The notes below the pieces were generated by a model. It was not told where the DNA came from. It did not search any database and worked only from the letters and a program-made list of their open reading frames with translations. Positions 1 to 5,297 of a DNA stretch of 7,355 nt are shown in pieces (positions within the stretch are counted from its first letter, which is position 1; the number at the start of each line of letters is the position of its first letter). Position numbers and translations under genes: made by a program. Source of the stretch: Nocardioidaceae bacterium (lineage in GTDB: Bacteria; Actinomycetota; Actinomycetes; Propionibacteriales; Nocardioidaceae); NCBI GenBank assembly GCA_025965395.1, contig JAOPXA010000049.1:1-7355 (forward strand), in the 5' to 3' direction.

Positions 1-69
1 AGGAGCGAGACCAAGACGGCGCACTACAACGCCGCCGATCGCGTCATCTGCGGCAAGAAGCCCGACTAG
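1..69 (+). CDS. 3' end of an unidentified protein gene (partial)
   Basis: Reading from base 1 in frame gives 22 residues ending KTAHYNAADRVICGKKPD and then a TAG stop at 67-69. Almost every codon ends in G or C, the same third-position bias as the certain genes in this window, so this is probably true coding sequence rather than chance. The tail is polar, with a single cysteine and no membrane segment. I do not recognise the family from so short a piece, and the start lies outside the window. The next gene starts 163 bases downstream behind its own likely promoter, so the two are probably separate transcription units. Confidence 0.55.
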   Translation, partial: RSETKTAHYNAADRVICGKKPD

Positions 70-146
70 CGGGACAGCGCCGCGTCCGTCGCCCCGCCCG
101 AGGGTCCACCGCCGTCCCGTCCCACACACCACGGGGTGTTGACGCA

Positions 147-170
147 TCCAATGGGTTGCAACCCATTGGA
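147..170. promoter_or_regulatory. 24-bp perfect palindrome upstream of degV
   Basis: Bases 147-158 are the exact reverse complement of 159-170. The centre is TTGCAA, flanked by ATGGG (151-155) and CCCAT (162-166). A perfect 24-bp dyad is unlikely by chance and is typical of an operator for a dimeric repressor; a TTGCAA core would suit, among others, a MarR-type protein, but that is inference. As RNA it could also fold into a 9-bp stem with a 6-base loop. It lies 63-86 bases upstream of the degV start. A shorter 5-bp dyad (126-130 with 135-139) lies just to its left. Confidence 0.6.
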
Positions 171-173
171 GGA

Positions 174-205
174 GTCGCTATCCCATGGCCTCATGGGAAA
201 GCGAC
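174..205. promoter_or_regulatory. Long inverted repeat / hairpin upstream of degV
   Basis: GTCGCT (174-179) pairs with AGCGAC (200-205), and TCCCATG (181-187) pairs with CATGGGA (192-198), leaving one A-A mismatch and a GCCT loop: 13 paired bases in all. It starts 4 bases after the 24-bp palindrome and reuses its CCCAT/ATGGG pentamer. No T-run follows, so it is not a classical intrinsic terminator, but a U-less terminator for the upstream gene is possible. Its right arm reaches the region where a -35 element of the degV promoter would lie, so an operator role is equally possible. Confidence 0.5.
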
Positions 206-220
206 GGGTGGGGCGCACGG

Positions 221-232
221 TAATCTGACGGC
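221..232 (+). promoter_or_regulatory. Putative -10 element for leaderless degV transcript
   Basis: TAATCT (221-226) fits the actinobacterial TANNNT -10 consensus and is separated from the degV ATG by exactly six bases, so transcription would start at or next to the A of the start codon. No Shine-Dalgarno sequence lies between, and TAA at 221-223 is an in-frame stop, so the start cannot be further upstream. No clear -35 is visible. Confidence 0.5.
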
Positions 233-1081
233 ATGTCTATCGCCGTTGTCACCGATTCGACGGCGTCCTTGTCGGCTGATTTGCTGGCCGCGTATGGAAT
301 CTCGGTCGTGCCGATCCAGGTGGTCATCGGCGCGGAGACGTTCGTCGACGGCCCGGGGGTAACAGCCGAGATGATCTCGGTTGCCTTGCGCGCGTTCGTA
401 CCGGTCAACACGTCGCGACCATCCCCCCTCGCGTTCGCCGAGGTGTATGCGGCGGCCGTCGCTGCGGGAGCCGATCAGATCGTGTCGGTGCACCTCAGCT
501 CGAAGATCTCTGGAACGTATGAGTCAGCAGTGCTCGCTGGGCGTGATGCGGGGGTGCCGGTGCACACCATCGACACGGGCCAGGTCGGGATTGCCGCGGG
601 ATTCTGCTCGGTCAACGCGGCGCGCGTGGCAGCGGCAGGTGGGGATGTCGATGCCGTGGTTGCGGCCGCGCGGATGTCTGCCGCAGGCGCCGCCACCTAT
701 TTCTACGTAGACACGCTGGAGTTCCTGCGCCGTGGAGGCCGGATCGGAGCAGCGGCCGCCTTGATCGGTTCTGCGCTCGCCGTGAAGCCGCTCCTGACCG
801 TGACCGACGGGCAGATCGCCGCGCTCGAGAAGGTCCGGACGTCGGCCAAAGCCCTTGGCAGGCTGCATGATCTGGTTGTTGCCCATGTGGGAGACGGTGC
901 TGCTGGTTTCCATGTCGGCGTCCAGCATCTCGCCAACGAGGCTGTCGCCCACTCGGTAGCCGATCGCATCGCTCAGACATTGGGCATCGGCGACATTCCC
1001 GTGCGCGAGGTGGGTGCATCGATCGGCGCGCATGTGGGGCCGGGCATGATCTCCGTGGGTGCGGTGCCGCGGATCGAGTAG
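233..1081 (+). CDS. degV: DegV family fatty-acid-binding protein (FakB-like)
   Basis: This 282-residue protein has the usual DegV length and motifs. VTDSTASL near residues 6-13 opens the N-terminal domain. TSRPSP (60-65) matches the family TS-x-PS loop that binds the fatty-acid carboxylate, and SSKISGTYESA (89-99) follows. DTLEFLRRGGRI (160-171) and KPLL (185-188) mark the second domain, and GAHVGPG (265-271) lies near the C-terminus. Proteins of this family are cytoplasmic, hold a fatty acid in a deep tunnel and, in Firmicutes, present it to the FakA kinase for phosphorylation. That role here is inferred from the family; no kinase gene is in the window. The ATG is chosen because the canonical N-terminus begins there and an in-frame stop lies four codons upstream. 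No ribosome-binding site is visible, so translation is probably leaderless. Ligand specificity cannot be read from the sequence. Confidence 0.93.
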   Translation: MSIAVVTDSTASLSADLLAAYGISVVPIQVVIGAETFVDGPGVTAEMISVALRAFVPVNTSRPSPLAFAEVYAAAVAAGADQIVSVHLSSKISGTYESAVLAGRDAGVPVHTIDTGQVGIAAGFCSVNAARVAAAGGDVDAVVAAARMSAAGAATYFYVDTLEFLRRGGRIGAAAALIGSALAVKPLLTVTDGQIAALEKVRTSAKALGRLHDLVVAHVGDGAAGFHVGVQHLANEAVAHSVADRIAQTLGIGDIPVREVGASIGAHVGPGMISVGAVPRIE

Positions 1082-1104
1082 CGGCTTCCACATCGGCTGC
1101 CGCT

Positions 1105-1121
1105 CTGTGGGTTGTCCACAG
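1105..1121 (+). promoter_or_regulatory. Actinobacterial DnaA-box-like 9-mer within a small hairpin
   Basis: TTGTCCACA at 1112-1120 is identical to the DnaA-box consensus described for Streptomyces and mycobacteria. It sits in a 6-bp inverted repeat, CTGTGG (1105-1110) and CCACAG (1116-1121), with a 5-base loop. It lies between degV and comEA, about 53-61 bases before the comEA start. A single box may be chance, a chromosomal DnaA-binding site, or part of a weak terminator for degV; the sequence alone does not decide. Confidence 0.35.
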
Positions 1122-1151
1122 GCTGTCCTGGTATGTCTTCTCGACTCCGAA

Positions 1152-1172
1152 TCGAATCCCTAGATTCGACGG
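1152..1172 (+). promoter_or_regulatory. Putative leaderless comEA promoter with overlapping operator-like dyad
   Basis: TAGATT (1161-1166) fits TANNNT and lies six bases before the comEA GTG, the same geometry as for degV and holA. It is overlapped by an exact 7-bp inverted repeat, TCGAATC (1152-1158) and GATTCGA (1163-1169), with a 4-base spacer. A protein bound there would cover the -10 and the start site. TAG at 1161-1163 is also an in-frame stop, which fixes GTG 1173 as the only upstream start. No convincing -35 is seen. Confidence 0.5.
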
Positions 1173-2039
1173 GTGAGGCCAAACGACGAATCTACCCGCG
1201 CCGAGATCGCACGCCAGCGACTGGCCGACATCGTCGCTGCGTTTGAGAGCGGTGAGATCCGTCCGCCGCGCGCGCCGCGTGTGGCCCCAACCGAGGCGAT
1301 CCCGCGGCGGCCGCCGCCCGCCCCTGCACCGCCGCCCGCCCTTGCACCGGCGGCTCCTCTCGCACCCGCACCCGTGACGCCAGCAACCGCACGGACGCGG
1401 CCGATCATCGAGCCGATAGGGCTGGTGATCGAGTTCGCTCGGATGCACGCACGTGTCGTGTTGGTCGTGGTCGTCGCCGCCGCGTCCTTGACGGCCTTGT
1501 GGTGGATGTCTGCGAGACCGCAGGAGATCGTCTCGAGCACGTCGGCGACCCTGACGTCCGAGTCGAAAGCCGAGACCCCTTCAGGAGTGATGTCGCCTCA
1601 GGAGTCAGCCGGGCCGACGGGGGAGGTCGTCGTCGATGTCGCGGGCAAGGTGGTCCGGCCGGGCATCGTGACGCTCCCGGCTGGCTCTCGCGTGATCGAT
1701 GCGCTGAAGGCGGCCGGTGGCGCCAAGCCCAAGGCCGACACCACTTCGCTCAACCTTGCTCGCGTATTGGCGGACGGCGAACAGATCGTCGTCGGTCTTC
1801 CTGCTGTGGCGGGGGCTGCCACCGATGGTTCTGTCGCTGCGCCCGGTGCCAAGGTGAGTCTCAATTCGGCCACTTCGGAGCAGCTTGATCAGTTGCCGGG
1901 CATTGGCCCGGTGACTGCGGCGGCGATCCTCAAATGGCGTTCCGAGGACGGTCCGTTCCGCACCGTTGAGGACCTCCTCGACGTCAAAGGCATCGGCGAC
2001 GCCACCCTGGCCGAGTTGCGTGATCTCGTCACCCCGTGA
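1173..2039 (+). CDS. comEA: ComEA family membrane-anchored DNA-binding protein
   Basis: The protein has 288 residues. A cytoplasmic N-terminal part carries a Pro/Ala-rich stretch (about 33-75). One membrane helix follows (about 95-112, ending in two tryptophans), then a polar linker. A SLBB-type ligand-binding domain (about 152-211) starts at VVVDVAGKVVRPG. A C-terminal double helix-hairpin-helix DNA-binding domain (about 227-288) has hairpins LPGIGP (241-246) and VKGIGD (271-276). ComEA binds incoming double-stranded DNA outside the membrane and passes it to ComEC. SLBB plus HhH behind one membrane helix is the usual architecture in Gram-positive bacteria. Its stop overlaps the comEC start by 4 bases, so the two are probably translated together. 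GTG 1173 is preceded by an in-frame stop and no ribosome-binding site, which suggests a leaderless transcript. Whether the host is naturally competent is unknown; no pilus genes are in the window. Confidence 0.93.
   Translation: MRPNDESTRAEIARQRLADIVAAFESGEIRPPRAPRVAPTEAIPRRPPPAPAPPPALAPAAPLAPAPVTPATARTRPIIEPIGLVIEFARMHARVVLVVVVAAASLTALWWMSARPQEIVSSTSATLTSESKAETPSGVMSPQESAGPTGEVVVDVAGKVVRPGIVTLPAGSRVIDALKAAGGAKPKADTTSLNLARVLADGEQIVVGLPAVAGAATDGSVAAPGAKVSLNSATSEQLDQLPGIGPVTAAAILKWRSEDGPFRTVEDLLDVKGIGDATLAELRDLVTP
1311..1346 (+). repeat. In-frame 18-bp tandem duplication in comEA
   Basis: Bases 1311-1328 and 1329-1346 are two adjacent 18-base copies that differ at one position (C against T). 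They are in frame and encode PPPAPA and PPPALA, residues 47-58, within the Pro/Ala-rich cytoplasmic segment of ComEA. The near identity, where synonymous codons could have drifted, suggests a recent slippage duplication. The copy number may vary between strains. Confidence 0.8.
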
Positions 2040-4261
2040 GCCACGACCTTCGCATGGTGGCACCAGCCGCCGCGGGCTGGCTCACGGCACTGGTTGCCGT
2101 GCAGGTTGGGCCCGGAGTGGGACTCGCCTTGGCGTTTGCAGCAGCATGTGGCGCAGGCTTGATCTGGCAGTCGGGCCGACACGGATGGCTTTTGGTCGCG
2201 GCCGCCACCTTCCTCGTGATGGCCGCCGTTGCTCTTGTGGGGACGATCAAGGCCTGGTCGATCGCCACCAACCCGGTCGCTGATGCCGCTCGCCACACGA
2301 GATTTGCCACGGTCTCCGGGCAGGTCGCCAGTGATCCGCGACTCATTCGCGGCGCCATGTCTGCGACTTCGTACTTTCGCGCCACCGTGCATGAGATCGA
2401 GACGCGGGAAGGGAGCTACAAGGTCAAGGCGCCGATCCTTGTGTTCACGGCGCAGCGAGTGAGCGGTCTTGCCGTCGGTTCGCCGGTGGTCCTGCGCGGC
2501 ATGCTGCGTGCGTCCGAAGGGTCCGATCTCTCTGCAGTGCTGACAGCTCGGACGCTGCAGGTCAAGGGTTCCAAGCCGTGGTGGTGGGCCGCATCTGATG
2601 CGTTGCGGGGGTCAGTCACGGAGGCATCGATGCGCGGGCCGCCCTCATCACGAGCGCTGGTTCCGGCACTCGTCCACGGTGACGATGCGCGTCTCACGAA
2701 GGGCATCATCGAAGAGTTTCAACGCAGTGGGCTGACGCATCTGCTCGCGGTGTCAGGCACCAACCTCACGATCGTTCTGGCGGCGCTGCTGATGATGGGG
2801 CGCGCCGTGGGCGTGCGCGGCAGAGGGCAGTGGTTGCTGGGCAGCTTCGCCGTCGTGGGGTTCGTGCTCCTCGCACGGCCAGAGCCGAGCGTCTTGCGTG
2901 CCGCCGCCATGGGTGTCGTCGCCCTGGCCGCCCTCGGGCACCATCGGGGACGAGGAGGACTGAGAGCCCTGTCGTGGGCCGTGATCGTGCTGCTCCTCAT
3001 TGATCCGTGGCTTGCCTCGGCGGCCGGGTTCGCGCTGTCGGTATGTGCGACCGCTGGCATCGTGGTCCTCGCGCCGCGATGGGCCGAGGCGCTCGGACGA
3101 TGGATGCCTCGGTGGGCCGCGCTCGCCCTGTCGGTTCCCTTGTCTGCACAGATTGCCTGCACTCCGCTGGTGGCCGCGATATCGGGCCAGATATCTTTCG
3201 TCTCGGTCGTTGCCAACCTGTTGGCGGCACCGGCCGTCGCCCCTGCAACCGTGCTCGGTCTCGCCGGGGGAGTGGTGGGTCTCCTGATGCCGCCGGTCGG
3301 CTCATGGATCGGTTGGGTTGCCACCCTCTGCACCCACTGGATCTCTGTGGTCGCCCACTATTGCGCCGATCTTCCGGGCGCGGCCGCACCATGGAAGTCG
3401 TCCATCTGGCTTCTTGTCGTTGTCTGCCTCGTCGTGGCCGTCAGCATGCGCGCAATGCTGTCGAGGCCGGTCGTCGCGGGGTGCCTGTGTCTGGTGATGG
3501 TGGTCGGCATCTGGCGACCCATCAGTCCCGGCTGGCCACCTCGCGACTGGATCATGGTGGTCTGTGACGTGGGCCAAGGCGACAGCACCGTCCTCAACGT
3601 AGGCGGGAGTACGGCGGTCGTCGTCGACGCTGGCCTCGATGCTCGACCAGTCCGTCTCTGCCTCGACCGGCTAGGCATCCGGCGCGTCGCGTTGCTCGTC
3701 TTCACCCACAGCCATGCCGACCATGTCGGCGGCTGGCAAGGAGTGCTGGCTGGCCGCCACGTCGACCACGTGGCTGCCGGTCCCAGCGGCGGCCCTCGCG
3801 TGCCCGGAGCCTCGACGCTGCCCTTCGTCCTGGGAGGGCGCTACCGCATAGGACCTCTGTCCTGGACGGTCCTCGCGCCCGGACCCACCGAGGCACGCGA
3901 CAGTAACCTCAACAACGAGAGCCTGGTGATGATGGTGGTCCTGCGCGGTGTCCGCATCCTGCTCACCGGTGACATCGAGGAGGAGGCTCAGTCGGCGCTT
4001 GTGCGCAGCGGCACACCTCTGCAAGCGGACGTCCTGAAGGTTCCGCACCACGGCAGTGCAAGCCAAGATCCCGATCTGTTCGCTCGCGTGGGGGCGCAGT
4101 TCGCGACCATCAGCAGCGGCCGCGGCAACTCATATGGTCACCCAGCCCCACGCACCGTACGTCTTGCCGAGGACCAACAGATGGCGGTTCTGCGCACGGA
4201 CGTTTCTGGAGATATTGCCCTCGTGCTTCGCCAGGGTCGATTGACCGCCGTTGGTCGTTGA
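2036..4261 (+). CDS. comEC: ComEC/Rec2 family DNA-uptake channel protein
   Basis: At 741 residues this has full family length and all three expected parts. After two N-terminal membrane helices comes an OB-fold-like domain (about 85-178). The membrane 'Competence' domain follows, with the signature GLTHLLAVSGTN at 232-243 and many helices to about residue 505. The metallo-beta-lactamase-like domain carries DVGQGD (511-516), HSHADH (558-563), LTGD (643-646), HHGS (671-674) and YGHP (700-703). In competent bacteria ComEC moves one DNA strand across the membrane; the OB and beta-lactamase parts are proposed to bind DNA and degrade the other strand. All metal-ligand motifs look intact, so nothing suggests decay. 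The GTG start overlaps the comEA stop as GTGA; in-frame Met7 is a weaker alternative. No ribosome-binding site is obvious, consistent with coupled translation. Confidence 0.95.
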   Translation: MSHDLRMVAPAAAGWLTALVAVQVGPGVGLALAFAAACGAGLIWQSGRHGWLLVAAATFLVMAAVALVGTIKAWSIATNPVADAARHTRFATVSGQVASDPRLIRGAMSATSYFRATVHEIETREGSYKVKAPILVFTAQRVSGLAVGSPVVLRGMLRASEGSDLSAVLTARTLQVKGSKPWWWAASDALRGSVTEASMRGPPSSRALVPALVHGDDARLTKGIIEEFQRSGLTHLLAVSGTNLTIVLAALLMMGRAVGVRGRGQWLLGSFAVVGFVLLARPEPSVLRAAAMGVVALAALGHHRGRGGLRALSWAVIVLLLIDPWLASAAGFALSVCATAGIVVLAPRWAEALGRWMPRWAALALSVPLSAQIACTPLVAAISGQISFVSVVANLLAAPAVAPATVLGLAGGVVGLLMPPVGSWIGWVATLCTHWISVVAHYCADLPGAAAPWKSSIWLLVVVCLVVAVSMRAMLSRPVVAGCLCLVMVVGIWRPISPGWPPRDWIMVVCDVGQGDSTVLNVGGSTAVVVDAGLDARPVRLCLDRLGIRRVALLVFTHSHADHVGGWQGVLAGRHVDHVAAGPSGGPRVPGASTLPFVLGGRYRIGPLSWTVLAPGPTEARDSNLNNESLVMMVVLRGVRILLTGDIEEEAQSALVRSGTPLQADVLKVPHHGSASQDPDLFARVGAQFATISSGRGNSYGHPAPRTVRLAEDQQMAVLRTDVSGDIALVLRQGRLTAVGR

Positions 4262-4316
4262 CCGATCACATTCCACATGCTGAGCCAAACCGGCCTCGCC
4301 TTAGTGAAACGTTGAG

Positions 4317-4328
4317 TATCCTCATGAA
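4317..4328 (+). promoter_or_regulatory. Putative -10 element for leaderless holA transcript
   Basis: TATCCT (4317-4322) fits TANNNT and is followed after six bases by the holA GTG, the same spacing as at degV and comEA. The 67-base comEC-holA gap contains no ribosome-binding site and no clear -35 or terminator. An ATG at 4324 runs straight into a stop (ATG AAG TGA, 4324-4332) and cannot start holA. Confidence 0.45.
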
Positions 4329-5297
4329 GTGAGTTCAGTCTTCGGTCGCATCCTGCTCGTCACGGGCTCAGCTGAGTTGCTTTCTGACCGTGCAGTCAAG
4401 CGAGCCAAGGCCTCGATCATGGCCGAGGCAGACGACATCGAGATCGCCGAAACCGTAGGTACGGCAGTCGGTCCGGGGGAGCTAGCGGCGATGACCAGCC
4501 CCTCACTGTTCTGTCCGCAGGCGGGCGTTGTCATCACCGACCTTCAAGACCTTGGTGATGCTGGCCAGTCCGAACTTCTCGCCTACGCCCAGGATCCGTC
4601 AAGCGACGTCGCCGTGATTCTCGTCCACGCGGGCGGCAACAAGGGCAAGGGTCTGCTCGACAAGCTCCGCAAGCTCCCGGTCGTGAGTGAGGTCAAAGTC
4701 GTGGCTCCCAAGTGGGAGAGCGAGTATGCGACCTGGGTGCGCAACGAGGTGCGCGAGCTAGGTGCCGCCATGACCGAGGAGGCCGCCTTGTTCCTCGTGC
4801 GCGCCGTCGGCCAGGACCTTCGCGCACTCGCCGGAGCCGCCGATCAGCTGGTCGCGACGATCGATCGCGGGTCTCCGGTCAGCATCGAGATCGTGCGCCA
4901 ATACTTCGGAGGTCGGGCGGAGGTCAAGGGATTCGACATAGCCGACGCGGCCATCGAGGGACACATACCGTCAGCACTCGAGCAGTTGCGGTGGGCGGAG
5001 CTCAACAACGTCGCTGCTGTGCTCATCACCAGCGCATTTGCCTCGGGTCTTCGCAACCTAGCGCGCCTGTCCGCGGCCCCCCGGGGGCTGAAGGACTTCG
5101 ACCTCGCGAGCATGATCGGTGCGCCCCCCTTTCGCATCAAGGCGCTTCGCCGCCAGCTCAGTGGCTGGGACGAAGCAGGTCTTGCCCATGCCCTTGAGGC
5201 CGTGGCGATCGCCGACCTCGGCGTCAAGGGCGGCGCGGCCGACCCTTCCTACGCGCTCGAACGCATGGTGCTTGACGTTGCCCGCAGTAGACGATGA
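4329..5297 (+). CDS. holA: DNA polymerase III delta subunit (clamp loader)
   Basis: This 322-residue protein has the usual length and the conserved N-terminus (ILLVTGSAELLSDRAV) of HolA. The delta subunit belongs to the clamp loader and cracks open the beta sliding clamp so it can be placed on primed DNA. SLF at 59-61 corresponds in position to the Leu-Phe wedge by which E. coli delta inserts into beta. The region to about residue 210 forms the two AAA+-like domains, which lack a Walker A motif, as expected for delta. The rest (about 215-322, with LRNLARLS and LRRQLSGW) is the helical collar domain. The comEC-holA order is common in Actinomycetota and Firmicutes. In-frame stops at 4302-4307 exclude a longer start, leaving GTG 4329. 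Its stop overlaps the following gene by 4 bases. Confidence 0.93.
   Translation: MSSVFGRILLVTGSAELLSDRAVKRAKASIMAEADDIEIAETVGTAVGPGELAAMTSPSLFCPQAGVVITDLQDLGDAGQSELLAYAQDPSSDVAVILVHAGGNKGKGLLDKLRKLPVVSEVKVVAPKWESEYATWVRNEVRELGAAMTEEAALFLVRAVGQDLRALAGAADQLVATIDRGSPVSIEIVRQYFGGRAEVKGFDIADAAIEGHIPSALEQLRWAELNNVAAVLITSAFASGLRNLARLSAAPRGLKDFDLASMIGAPPFRIKALRRQLSGWDEAGLAHALEAVAIADLGVKGGAADPSYALERMVLDVARSRR

Noticed and set aside
139..144. TTGACG as a -35 element just before the 24-bp palindrome
   Set aside because: No TANNNT -10 occurs 16-19 bases downstream; the spacer end falls on CCCATT inside the palindrome.
1080..1104. AGCGGC/GCCGCT inverted repeat right after degV as a terminator
   Set aside because: Only 6 paired bases around a 13-base loop and no T-run; too weak to call.
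612..1448. Long minus-strand open frame opposite degV and comEA
   Set aside because: It runs antisense across two certain genes, is arginine- and proline-rich as shadow frames in GC-rich DNA are, and shows no recognisable domain.
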